Source: Kutzneria chonburiensis (GTDB taxonomy: Bacteria > Actinomycetota > Actinomycetes > Mycobacteriales > Pseudonocardiaceae). From it: DNA of 64,000 nucleotides. Both the position numbers and the translations under genes were made by a program. The stretch covers positions 3,162,001 to 3,226,000 of the forward strand of contig NZ_CP097263.1 of NCBI RefSeq assembly GCF_028622115.1. Reading direction: 5' to 3'. The number at the start of each line of letters is the position of its first letter. Position 1 is the first letter of the stretch. The notes beneath the pieces were generated by a model. The model did not search any database and was not told the DNA's origin. It saw only the letters and a program-made list of their open reading frames with translations. This document shows positions 27,320 through 35,452 of this stretch, piece by piece.

Positions 27320-28263
27320 AACGAGGACGCCGTCTCGGCCGGATATTCCACGGCGGTGAGGTAGTCGAGGCCGGTCAGCGGCTGGTCGGTGAAGAACCGC
27401 AGCACCAGGTCGGCCCAGTCGACATTGCGTTCGAGGAAGGAGACGTGGCAGGTGTCGCGAATGGTCGTGAACGCCGCGCCATCGATGTCCGCGGCCATGG
27501 CCCGCACCAGGTCAGGGGGCGTGAGGTCGTCGTGCTCCCCGGTCACGCACAGGGCGCGCATCCCGGAGATCCGTCCCGGTTGCGCCGCCGGATGGTCGAC
27601 CAACCGCTGGGCGACGGCGAGGTACCGCACCATTTCCGCCTCGGTCGCCGTGCTCAGGTGTTCGAGCAGGGCCCGCTGGACGGCCGCCCGGTTGTGCACG
27701 GTCCGGGCCGGGTCGCCGTTCACGCACAGTTCCACCAGCTTGCGCGCGAATTCGTCGGCCCGGCCAAGGGTCAGCCAGTGTTCCAGTTCGGCGAACCTGG
27801 GCCGCATGGTCTCGCTCCACGCCGCGCCGGTGAGGATCAACCGCGCGATCCGATCCGGGTGCTGCTGGGCGAACCGGTGCGTCGGCGCGGTGCCGAGGCT
27901 GACGCCGAGCAGGTTGACGCGGGGTAGCTCCAGCTCGTCGAGCAGGTAGGCCAGTGCGTCGGCGTCGAACTCGTAGCCGACGGTCCGCGGCACCGGATCG
28001 GGCGAGTACGAGCCCGGCGGCTCCATGCAGACGATGGTGGCCGAGTCCTGCCAGTACTCGTCGTAGCGGTGGTAGCTGCGGATGTTCTGGAACGCCGCGC
28101 ACAGGACGACGATCGGCTCGGTGACCGGTGCCGGGCACTCGAGGATCCGGCAGGCGAACTCGTAGCCCTGGTACGAGAAGTGCCTGACCTGTTCGGCCGC
28201 GGAGCCGTCGGCCATGGTTGCGTTCTCCGATCCGCCGGCGACCCGGCGCAGTGGGGTGGTCAT
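27313..28263 (-). CDS. alpha/beta hydrolase, possible stand-alone thioesterase or esterase
   Basis: This 316-residue protein has the alpha/beta-hydrolase nucleophile elbow GVSLG (Ser), a later acid in GEHDD, and a His in DTCHVSFLE, so the triad is complete. The region after the first strand (CAAFQNIRSYHRYDEYW) is unusual and has no HG oxyanion motif. The start overlaps the MFS stop as ATGA. Its Leu codon three from the end, counting the stop, is TTA (27319-27321), rare in such genomes and overlapping the P450 start, so bldA-type control is possible. With no TE in the PKS proteins here, a release or editing role is a fair hypothesis, but an ester hydrolase is equally possible. Confidence 0.82.
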   Translation of the reverse strand: MTTPLRRVAGGSENATMADGSAAEQVRHFSYQGYEFACRILECPAPVTEPIVVLCAAFQNIRSYHRYDEYWQDSATIVCMEPPGSYSPDPVPRTVGYEFDADALAYLLDELELPRVNLLGVSLGTAPTHRFAQQHPDRIARLILTGAAWSETMRPRFAELEHWLTLGRADEFARKLVELCVNGDPARTVHNRAAVQRALLEHLSTATEAEMVRYLAVAQRLVDHPAAQPGRISGMRALCVTGEHDDLTPPDLVRAMAADIDGAAFTTIRDTCHVSFLERNVDWADLVLRFFTDQPLTGLDYLTAVEYPAETASSLW

Positions 28264-29504
28264 GCGGTGGCTTCTTCGACGGTGTCGGTCGACGGGATGC
28301 GCGGTGTGCGGCCGAATGCGGTCAGCACCAGTGCGACGACGACGAGCGCCGCACCGGCGGCGACGGGCAGCGCGGGCCCGAAGGAGTCGAGCAGTACTCC
28401 GCTCAGCACCATGCTGAGCGCGCCGCCGCCCGTGGTGGCCATGGCCATCCAGCCGAACGCCTCGGCCCTGCGGTCCTGCGGGGACGCCTCGGCGATCTGC
28501 TCGTAGGTGGCCGCCAGCGTCGGTGCGATGGCCGTCCCGCCGAGGAACAGCACCACGATGACCAGCCAGAGCGGCACCGTATCCAGAATTGGCGGGAGCA
28601 CGACGGCGAGCGCGGCAATCCCGACGGCCATCCCGGCGACCCGCGGCGTCCGGGGCATTCCCCGGGCAAAGGTGCTCAGCGCGAACCCGCCGGCCAGCGA
28701 TCCGAGCGTCCAGCCGGCGGTCAGCACCCCGGCCAGTGCGGGACGGCCCATGTTCTGCGTCCAGGCCACCACCGACAGGTTCACGGCGAAGATCGCCGCC
28801 GTGACCAGCAACGCGATGGCGACGACGCGGACGAACGGCCCCTCGGCCAGCAGTGACCGCCGGGCGACGCGCTTTCCGTGCTGCGGCAGCGGTTCGCCGC
28901 CGAGGCCGACGCGGCTGAGCGCGGCGGCGAAGACGAGGGCCGAGACCAGGGCCAGCAGGCCCGTGACACCGACGGCCCAGAACGGCCCGGCAACCGCGAT
29001 GACCGCGGCGGCGAGCAGCGGCCCGGTGGTGGTGATCACCTCCGACGCCGTCGCCTCAGCCGTGTAGAGCGCGGGGGTCAGCTCAGCGCCGACGATCTTC
29101 GGCCATACCGCCCGGCTGATCTGTGACACCGGCACGGCACTGAGCCCGGTCACCAGTGCGACGGCCACGACCACCGGCCACCCGGACGCGGGCACCGTCG
29201 CCGCGAGCGCCACTATCACGCCCAGCCCGGTCGCGTACCCGATACCCGTGATCATCAACAGCCGGCCCGTCGAGCCGCGGTCCGCCGCCCGTCCTCGCAG
29301 CGGCGCGGCCGCGCCCTGTCCCAGCGTCAGCGCACAGCCGACCAGGCCGACGATGACGTACGAGTTGCTCCAGCGCACCAGCATCAGCGCCAGCGCGACC
29401 GGCAGCGCCGACACGTTGAGCCGGCCCAGCATCGACCACAGGAACAGTTGGGGCAGACCGGGAACCTTCAGCAGGTCCTTGACGCCACCCATCGGTTGAG
29501 ACAC
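28260..29504 (-). CDS. MFS transporter, probable product exporter
   Basis: The 414-residue protein has about 12 hydrophobic segments and the overall look of an MFS drug/metabolite efflux permease (for example LRGRAADRGSTGRLL after the second or third helix as the MFS loop). GTG 29504 is chosen because AAGGA lies 6 bases upstream; a GTG at 29528 has no such site. It is the first gene of an overlapping set (MFS, hydrolase, P450, then NmrA-like). The tandem TAGGGG box 65 bases upstream links it to the PKS regulon, which supports export of the cluster product. Confidence 0.88.
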   Translation of the reverse strand: MSQPMGGVKDLLKVPGLPQLFLWSMLGRLNVSALPVALALMLVRWSNSYVIVGLVGCALTLGQGAAAPLRGRAADRGSTGRLLMITGIGYATGLGVIVALAATVPASGWPVVVAVALVTGLSAVPVSQISRAVWPKIVGAELTPALYTAEATASEVITTTGPLLAAAVIAVAGPFWAVGVTGLLALVSALVFAAALSRVGLGGEPLPQHGKRVARRSLLAEGPFVRVVAIALLVTAAIFAVNLSVVAWTQNMGRPALAGVLTAGWTLGSLAGGFALSTFARGMPRTPRVAGMAVGIAALAVVLPPILDTVPLWLVIVVLFLGGTAIAPTLAATYEQIAEASPQDRRAEAFGWMAMATTGGGALSMVLSGVLLDSFGPALPVAAGAALVVVALVLTAFGRTPRIPSTDTVEEATA

Positions 29505-29569
29505 GTGGGGTCCTTCCCGGAAGGTCACCGTGAGGCCCCGAGTCCACCAGAGCCGGCAACCAGCCAGAA

Positions 29570-29586
29570 CCCCTACGCGCCCCTAT
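29570..29586 (-). promoter_or_regulatory. tandem TAGGGG box upstream of MFS/hydrolase/P450 operon
   Basis: The plus strand reads CCCCTAC (29570-29576) and CCCCTAT (29580-29586). Toward the MFS gene this is ATAGGGG, three bases, GTAGGGG. The 10-bp spacing and the 65-base distance to the start are identical to those of the box before the EPSP-like/ligase gene. Confidence 0.6.
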
Positions 29587-29596
29587 CCCGACGTGA

Positions 29597-31978
29597 TCAC
29601 AACCGGTGATCCAGGCGGGTGCGGAACTGGGCTGCCCGTGCCCCGTCGACGTCGGCGACCAGGGATCGGGCCTCCAGCCAAGCCAGCCGCGCCTGGTCGG
29701 GTTTGCCCAGCAGGCTCAGCGTTGTCGCGAGGCTGTCGAGCGCCACCGCCAGCTGCCACCGGTCGCCCAACCGGCGCTGGATTTCCGCGGACCGCCGGAA
29801 GAAGTTGGCGGCGTCGTCCAGGCGTCCCAGCTGTCGGTACGCCACCCCGGTGACGTGCAACGCCTCTGCCTCAGTGCCGTCATAGCCGAACTGGCGCAAC
29901 AGGACTGCGGCGCTATGGCTGGAGGTCAGTGCGCTCTCCGGTGACCCCTCTGCCAGTTCCAACCGGCCTTGCTGGAGGAGCACGAGCCCCTCCAGCAAGG
30001 TGTTGTCGTGGGCTTCGGCGTGGGCCAGGGCACGGTGGAGCGAGTCGCGGGCTTGGGCCGGCTTGCCCTGCTCGATCAGGACTTCCGCCACGTAGGACAG
30101 GGAGAAGGCCTCCTCGGTGTCCTCACCGAGTTCTCGGTACTCGGCGATGGCCTGCTGGAGGTGACGTTCGGCTTCGGCCAGGTGGCCGAGGTCCCGCTGA
30201 ACGCAGCCGAGGTTGCCGAGCAGGATAGCGGCGAGGAGCGGGGCTTCCTCCTCGCGCGCGATGGCCAGTCCTCGCTCGTATTCGGCCCGCGCCTCCTGGA
30301 GCCGCCAATCGCGCATATGCGTGATCGCAAGGCCATTCAGCGCGTTCGCGACACCAAGCCGGTCCCCCAAGCCGTCGAAGAGGTCCCGTGCGGCCTCATA
30401 GTGTTCGACGGCCCGCATCGAGTGTTTGCCCAGCCGGTGTCGCACGCCGAGATTCCAGTGGATGACCGCCTCACCCCGGCGATCGCCGCAGCGTCGGGCG
30501 GCGTCGAGGGCAATGAGGTCGATCTCCAACCAGTCGCCCAGCGGATCGCGCATGCCGCTGATTTCCATCAACACCGCGGGAATCTGCCAAGCGGCTCGAT
30601 CAAGGCCGGAGGCCGCGGCCGTTCGGACGGCGGTCATGAGGTTCGCGCGTTCCCGCTCGTACCACTGCGCCGCATCGCGGTGATCCGTGAAGGTCATCTG
30701 CGGGATCTCGTCGCTGAAAGAGTCCAGTGGAAGGGGGATTGCCCGTCCCCCACCTCTGATGGCGTCAACGGCGGCGGCCGAGGTGCGCAGGTACCACTGA
30801 AGCACGCGGTCAAGGGCGGCGCGCTGCTCGCCCGGCGGCTCGTCCTGGTGCGCCTGGTCAGCGGCGTAGGCGCGCATCAGGTCGTGGAACTGGTAGCGGC
30901 CCGATCCCATGTCCTCCAACAGATGCGCCCCGACCAGCGTGTCAAGCAGACGCCGGACCTGGCGCACGGCGGTCCCGGTCAGCGCGGCCGCCGCGTCGCG
31001 GCTGAACTCGGCGCCAGGGTGCAGGCCCAGTAACCGGAAGGCTCGTGCGGCATCCGGCGACAGAGCCCGGTAGGACCAGGCGAACACGGCACGGACGGCG
31101 TCGGCCTCGTCATCGTCCTCAGTGGACAGTGCGTCCCACAGGGAGGACTCGTCGCGCAGATCCTGGATCAACTCGCCCAACGGCATCCCCGGCCGGCTGG
31201 CGGCCCGCTCAGCGGCGACACGCAGCGCCAGCGGCAGCCGCGCGCACAGCCGGGCCAGCTCGGCCAGCTCGCCGGCGTCGTCCGCCGCACGGTAGTCGGC
31301 GGTGACCTCGCGCAGCAGTGCCACGGACTCCGTGTCGGACAACATCTCCACGGCGATCCGTCGCGCACCCTCGCGCGCCATCAGGCCCGGCAGGCGGCTA
31401 CGGCTGGTGACCAGGACCAGGCAGCCCGCCGTGCCCGGCAGCAGCGGCCGGACCTGTCCGACGGTCGCGGCATTGTCCAGGACGACCAGGATCCGCTTGT
31501 CCGCGACCAGCGAGCGATACAGGCCCGCCTTGGCTTGGACGTCGACCGGAATCCGGTCGACCGGCACGTCCAGCCCCCGCAGGCAATGGCCGAGCGCGTC
31601 ATCCGCGGTCAGCGGCGTGCCGGGGTCGTAGCCACGCAGGTTCACGTACAGCTGTCCATCGGGAAACCGGTCCTTGGCCCGATGTGCCCAGCGGACCGCC
31701 AACGCCGTCTTGCCCACCCCGGCTGTGCCGGCGATCACCGCGACCGTGGCCATGTCGCCATCGTCCGACAGCCAACCGTCCAGCCGCTCCAGCTCGACGA
31801 CCCGGTTGACGAACCCCCGCACGTCCACCGGCAGCTGCCGTGGCACCTGGGCGGCGCGCTGACCGGCCTGGTGGAAGTGAACCCCACCGCTGATATCCCG
31901 CGCCTGCACCACATCGCCGGCCGACCCCGACAGACTCGACCAGGTGTCCCCCGCGCCGGGCTCAGCTGCCTCGGGCAT
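29597..31978 (-). CDS. NB-ARC (STAND) ATPase with TPR repeats, no DNA-binding domain seen
   Basis: This 793-residue AfsR-like protein begins with a short segment containing VVQARDISGGVHFH, a motif I know from N-termini of actinobacterial NB-ARC/TPR proteins, with no recognisable HTH or SARP domain. The NB-ARC part has the P-loop GTAGVGKTALAV (near residue 85), the Walker B-like ILVVLDNA and LVTSRSR. A winged-helix part follows, and residues about 490-780 are TPR-like helical pairs. It probably acts as a signal-responsive switch or scaffold. It faces away from the MFS gene's promoter and may or may not belong to the PKS cluster. GTGATCAC repeats lie upstream of its start and over its stop, suggesting local control. 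Confidence 0.85.
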   Translation of the reverse strand: MPEAAEPGAGDTWSSLSGSAGDVVQARDISGGVHFHQAGQRAAQVPRQLPVDVRGFVNRVVELERLDGWLSDDGDMATVAVIAGTAGVGKTALAVRWAHRAKDRFPDGQLYVNLRGYDPGTPLTADDALGHCLRGLDVPVDRIPVDVQAKAGLYRSLVADKRILVVLDNAATVGQVRPLLPGTAGCLVLVTSRSRLPGLMAREGARRIAVEMLSDTESVALLREVTADYRAADDAGELAELARLCARLPLALRVAAERAASRPGMPLGELIQDLRDESSLWDALSTEDDDEADAVRAVFAWSYRALSPDAARAFRLLGLHPGAEFSRDAAAALTGTAVRQVRRLLDTLVGAHLLEDMGSGRYQFHDLMRAYAADQAHQDEPPGEQRAALDRVLQWYLRTSAAAVDAIRGGGRAIPLPLDSFSDEIPQMTFTDHRDAAQWYERERANLMTAVRTAAASGLDRAAWQIPAVLMEISGMRDPLGDWLEIDLIALDAARRCGDRRGEAVIHWNLGVRHRLGKHSMRAVEHYEAARDLFDGLGDRLGVANALNGLAITHMRDWRLQEARAEYERGLAIAREEEAPLLAAILLGNLGCVQRDLGHLAEAERHLQQAIAEYRELGEDTEEAFSLSYVAEVLIEQGKPAQARDSLHRALAHAEAHDNTLLEGLVLLQQGRLELAEGSPESALTSSHSAAVLLRQFGYDGTEAEALHVTGVAYRQLGRLDDAANFFRRSAEIQRRLGDRWQLAVALDSLATTLSLLGKPDQARLAWLEARSLVADVDGARAAQFRTRLDHRL

Positions 31979-32001
31979 ACGGCCCCCTCCGCCCCGTGAA
32001 G

Positions 32002-32023
32002 GTGATCACATTACCGTGATCAC
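32002..32023. promoter_or_regulatory. paired GTGATCAC palindromes upstream of the NB-ARC/TPR gene
   Basis: Two copies of the self-complementary 8-mer GTGATCAC lie at 32002-32009 and 32016-32023, centres 14 bp apart, 23 to 45 bases before the ATG at 31978. A third copy (29593-29600) covers the gene's own stop codon and is followed by GGTGATCC. The position suits an operator, but the binding protein is unknown. Confidence 0.45.
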
Positions 32024-32033
32024 GGGGCCGGCT

Positions 32034-32065
32034 GGCCGCTCCCGGGATGGCCCGCGGGAGCGGCC
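32034..32065 (-). terminator. GC-rich hairpin after the DUF4342-like gene
   Basis: GGCCGCTCCCG (32034-32044) pairs with CGGGAGCGGCC (32055-32065), an 11-bp perfect stem with a 10-base loop. It lies 38 bases past the DUF4342-like stop and has no T-tract, as is usual for actinomycete terminators. Confidence 0.55.
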
Positions 32066-32103
32066 GGAGAAGCCGCTTTCAGCTGACGAACCCCCGTCCG
32101 CCG

Positions 32104-32382
32104 CTACGCCTGCTCGGTGTCCACCGTCGTGCCGGCCTTGCGGCGGTCCTCGAGCTTGATGTCGCACTTGCCGACCAGGGCGACACCGGCGCCGACCGCG
32201 GTGGCGACCGGGGCGATCAGACCGGCGACCAGGCCGAGGGCGACGGGCACCTCCAGCACGACGTCGTCCCGGCTGTCACGTACCACGACGCGACGGTTGA
32301 TGCCCTCGCTGACCAGCCCGCGAACGGCGTCGACCACCGAGTCGACGGCGGTGCGGGTGGACTCGGGCTTGGACTCGCTCAT
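32104..32382 (-). CDS. small DUF4342-like protein
   Basis: This 92-residue protein has an N-terminal helical half and a C-terminal half with a conserved-looking stretch VVVRDSRDDVVLEVPV, followed by a Gly/Ala-rich hydrophobic segment (about 60-80). This matches the small DUF4342 family, whose function is unknown. ATG 32382 has GAGGGAG just upstream. It is bounded by a hairpin on each side and is probably transcribed alone. Confidence 0.65.
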   Translation of the reverse strand: MSESKPESTRTAVDSVVDAVRGLVSEGINRRVVVRDSRDDVVLEVPVALGLVAGLIAPVATAVGAGVALVGKCDIKLEDRRKAGTTVDTEQA

Positions 32383-32450
32383 GACTCTCCCTCGAACTGC
32401 GGATGTCCCCTTGACGACTCCAGACTGCCCGCGAACCGCGCACGCTGCCA

Positions 32451-32466
32451 TCAGGGTTTGCCCTGA
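32451..32466 (-). terminator. short hairpin after the membrane protein gene
   Basis: TCAGGG (32451-32456), TTTG, CCCTGA (32461-32466) forms a 6-bp stem with a 4-base loop, 20 bases past the stop of the polytopic membrane protein. It is weak but well placed between that gene and the DUF4342-like gene. Confidence 0.35.
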
Positions 32467-32486
32467 CCCGCGCCTGATTCCGGCGT

Positions 32487-33761
32487 TCACCGGCACGTCA
32501 GGGGTGAATCGGCCGGCACCACCACGTCCAGGACGGTGGTGCGGGCGGAGTCGACAAGGCGCTGCACGGCGATGGGCAGTCCGACCACGGGAATCAGCCA
32601 CGCCAGCACGTAGAGCCGATCGCCCTGGGTGACCTCGGGGTGGGCCGCGGTCAACGCGAAGCCCAGTGCCCCGCAGGCCAACACCAGCAGCGCGACGAAC
32701 CGGTCACGGCGCCACATCGCCCAACCGCCGACCACGGAGCCCGCCAGCAGCGTCACGTTCATCGGGGTGAACGTCAGCCACTGGAGCCAGTAGCGACCGT
32801 TGACCTCCAACAGCCGTGCGAACGGGTCGGGCACGTCCGGCTGGTGGAAGTGGTCGGTGAACGAGTCCTGGAGCGACTCGGCCATGCCGGGCAGGCGAAG
32901 CAGGCTGGACACCAGCACGACGGCACCCGTCACCGCCGCCCCGGTCACGCCGAGGAACAGCAGACCGCGCCGGTCCCCGGCCCGCCGCCACAGACCCACC
33001 AGGGCCACGACGACCAGCACGCCCGCGAAGGGAAGGGCCGTCGAGTACTTCACCAATCCGGCCACCACCAGCCCGGCAATCAGGGTCGCGATTCCCGAAC
33101 GACGCCGGCCGGTGCTCAGCAGCACCGAACCGAGCATCGCCGCGACGACGCCGAGCAATGCGGGACCTTCGGAGAGTGACAACACGCCCCACGTCCCGGT
33201 CGGCAGCACATACAGCAGGGCCTGCCCGACCGCGGCCACCGATGACCGCAGGCCGACGGCGATGAGCAGATACCAGAGCAGAATTCCGGCCAGCAGGGTG
33301 CAGCCGACGGGAACCGCCCAGAGGGCAATCCGCATTCCGGCCAATGGCACCAGTGCGGCCACCGCGAGCGGATAGCCGATCCGCGGCGTGAAGATCTGGT
33401 GATAACGCGGCTGCCCGGTGAATTCGACGTTGTCGGTGTTGTCCGCGACACAGCTCCGCCTTGACCGCGCGGGATCGAACGCCCGGTCGGGGACCATTCG
33501 CGCATCATTGGCCTGCGCCTGGTGTCTTGCCTGGTCGGCACACCACTGGCCGACGGTCTTCTCGACGGCCGTCTGCTCGCTGTCGCCGAGGAACCGATAG
33601 GCGATGATGGAGTACTGGTTGCTGTCGGGAAAGAGCGTCGATGACGGCGCGACCAGGATCTGAACGAACAGGAAGATCAATGCGACACCACAAGGCCACT
33701 TCCAGGACCACGGTCGAAGTTCCCCCCGTTCGCCACGGGAGAACCGCAGCGGCTTGCCCAT
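32487..33761 (-). CDS. polytopic membrane protein, GT-C glycosyltransferase-like
   Basis: This 424-residue protein has around ten hydrophobic helices. A large extracytoplasmic loop follows the first helix (about residues 45-115) and contains the acidic motif LFPDSNQYSIIAYRFL, typical in position for GT-C enzymes that use polyprenyl-phosphate sugars. ATG 33761 is preferred over the TTG one codon earlier, with AGGA 8 bases upstream. No clear family name can be given. It may glycosylate cell-envelope polymers or proteins. It lies alone between a HEAT-repeat gene and the DUF4342-like gene. Confidence 0.6.
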   Translation of the reverse strand: MGKPLRFSRGERGELRPWSWKWPCGVALIFLFVQILVAPSSTLFPDSNQYSIIAYRFLGDSEQTAVEKTVGQWCADQARHQAQANDARMVPDRAFDPARSRRSCVADNTDNVEFTGQPRYHQIFTPRIGYPLAVAALVPLAGMRIALWAVPVGCTLLAGILLWYLLIAVGLRSSVAAVGQALLYVLPTGTWGVLSLSEGPALLGVVAAMLGSVLLSTGRRRSGIATLIAGLVVAGLVKYSTALPFAGVLVVVALVGLWRRAGDRRGLLFLGVTGAAVTGAVVLVSSLLRLPGMAESLQDSFTDHFHQPDVPDPFARLLEVNGRYWLQWLTFTPMNVTLLAGSVVGGWAMWRRDRFVALLVLACGALGFALTAAHPEVTQGDRLYVLAWLIPVVGLPIAVQRLVDSARTTVLDVVVPADSPLTCR

Positions 33762-33970
33762 CAAGAAGTCCTGTCAGTCGGTGATTGTTCCCGGAGAACG
33801 TGACTTTCTCCGTTGTGAACAATGAGTCACCGCACGACGCGGCCGTACCGCCGATCGGGGCCGAGAACCGGCAACATTGATGTCATCGACGATGTCGGGT
33901 AAAAGCGACGCGCCACCACCTCGATTATGTCGGAAGCGCGCCGAAAACGCCATACAAATTGCCGGTCGAG

Positions 33971-35410
33971 TCAGGCAACCGCTCGCAGTGCCGCGGTGGC
34001 GGCGGACCGGACGGCCGGGTGGGGGTCGGCCAGGGCGTCGGCGAGGAGGTCACGCAGGCCGTCGGGGGCAGTTCGGCCCAGGGCGGTCGCGGCGTTGGCC
34101 CGCACGCGGGGCCGGGGATCACGCAGGGCCTTGGTCAGCAGCGGAAGCGTCTTCTCGTGGGTGATCCGCCCGAGCGCGGCGGCGGCGCGGGACCGGACCA
34201 ACTCGTCGTCGTCCTTGAGCGCATGGGTCAACGTCCAGAGGGATTCCGGGTCGGCCAGTTGGCCGATGACCCAGGTGACGGCGCGGCGGACGCGGACGTC
34301 GGAATGGCCGATGGACAGGTAGGGCCGCGTGCCGATTCGGGCGAGGATGCGCCCGGCGAGCTTGCGGACGCGCCGCTCGTCGGTGGTCACCAGCACCTCG
34401 GTCAGGGTGGGCATGACCGAGTCGTCGGCCAGGCGGGCGAGGCCGGTGAGGGCGACGTGGACGTGCACGCCGTCGCAGGCGGCGGCCAGTCGGCCGACAG
34501 CGTGGTGATCGCCGTGCTTGGCCAGCACGCGGAAGGCCCGCGCGCGCACGGCAGGGTCGACATCGTCGGTTGCCTTGAGGGCGGCGGCGCCGGCTAACGG
34601 CCCGCCGATCCGGTTCAAGGCCAGCAGGGCACCCTCGCGAACGTAGGCCGCTCTGTGGTCGAGCAGCGGCACGATCGCCGGCGCGGCGTCCAGCGCCTCG
34701 AGTTTGCCCAGTGCTTCGACCACGGGCAGCGCCACGGTGCCCTCGGACTCGCGTAAGAGCTCGATGAGAGGCCCGGCCGCTTCGGCGACGCGCAGATTGC
34801 CGAGCACCTCCGCTGCCGCGACGCGGCGCGGGCGACGAAGGCGGACGTGCTCGATCAGCACGGGCGCGACGCTGAGATCACCGGCCCGGCTCAGCGCGCG
34901 GATGATTGCTGGTGTGGCGCCGTGATGCCCGTGCCCCAGCGCCTCGGCCAGGACGTCCAGCCGTCTCGGGTTGCTGGAATCGGCGATGCGCCGGGCGGCG
35001 TGGCTGCCGAGCCAGGCCCGATCGGGGCCTGGCTCGTTCATCACGGTGACCAGCAGGTCGAACACCTCGTCCGAGGACTCGGCGGTCAGGCCGTCCAGTG
35101 CGGCCTGCACGACATAGGCGTCGCGGTCGGACAAAGCCCGCACGAGGACCGGCTGATGGGCGTGATCGCGGCCGGAGCCGAGGGCTCTGACCGCGATGGC
35201 GCGGACCGTGCCGCTCCGGTGGGCCGCCAGCCCGGTCAGCCAGGCCGCCCCGGCCGGTTCGGACACCACCTCGTGCGCGTGCTCGTAGAGCGCCTTGTGC
35301 GCCTGGGTACGCGCCGCCGACCAGGCTTCCGGCTTGATCGGTTCGAGGTTGACCAGCCGGGCGACGAGTGCATCCCCGATGGCGGTGTCCGAATCATGAT
35401 GTTCGTGCAT
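33971..35410 (-). CDS. HEAT-repeat protein
   Basis: This 479-residue soluble protein consists almost wholly of HEAT/PBS-lyase-type helical repeats of about 30 residues. Clear examples are VRAIAVRALGSGRD, VRSRAAAALGRITHE, VRANAATALGRTAPD and VRSAATAALRAVA. No catalytic motif is visible, so it is likely a binding scaffold. It starts 42 bases after the levanase gene on the same strand and could be read through from the fructan operon, although no functional link is evident. The N-terminus is His-rich (MHEHHD). Confidence 0.75.
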   Translation of the reverse strand: MHEHHDSDTAIGDALVARLVNLEPIKPEAWSAARTQAHKALYEHAHEVVSEPAGAAWLTGLAAHRSGTVRAIAVRALGSGRDHAHQPVLVRALSDRDAYVVQAALDGLTAESSDEVFDLLVTVMNEPGPDRAWLGSHAARRIADSSNPRRLDVLAEALGHGHHGATPAIIRALSRAGDLSVAPVLIEHVRLRRPRRVAAAEVLGNLRVAEAAGPLIELLRESEGTVALPVVEALGKLEALDAAPAIVPLLDHRAAYVREGALLALNRIGGPLAGAAALKATDDVDPAVRARAFRVLAKHGDHHAVGRLAAACDGVHVHVALTGLARLADDSVMPTLTEVLVTTDERRVRKLAGRILARIGTRPYLSIGHSDVRVRRAVTWVIGQLADPESLWTLTHALKDDDELVRSRAAAALGRITHEKTLPLLTKALRDPRPRVRANAATALGRTAPDGLRDLLADALADPHPAVRSAATAALRAVA

Positions 35411-35452
35411 GGCGTCCAGTGTGCCCGGCCGCGCCAGCGAGATTCCGCCGGC

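Noticed and set aside
29597-31978. SARP/AfsR pathway regulator
   Set aside because: No SARP-type winged helix or BTAD domain is present at the N-terminus. Only NB-ARC and TPR parts are visible.
33765-33970. Gap between the membrane protein gene and the HEAT gene
   Set aside because: This 206-base stretch holds no open frame with a ribosome site and no clear repeat. It presumably contains the promoter of the membrane protein gene.
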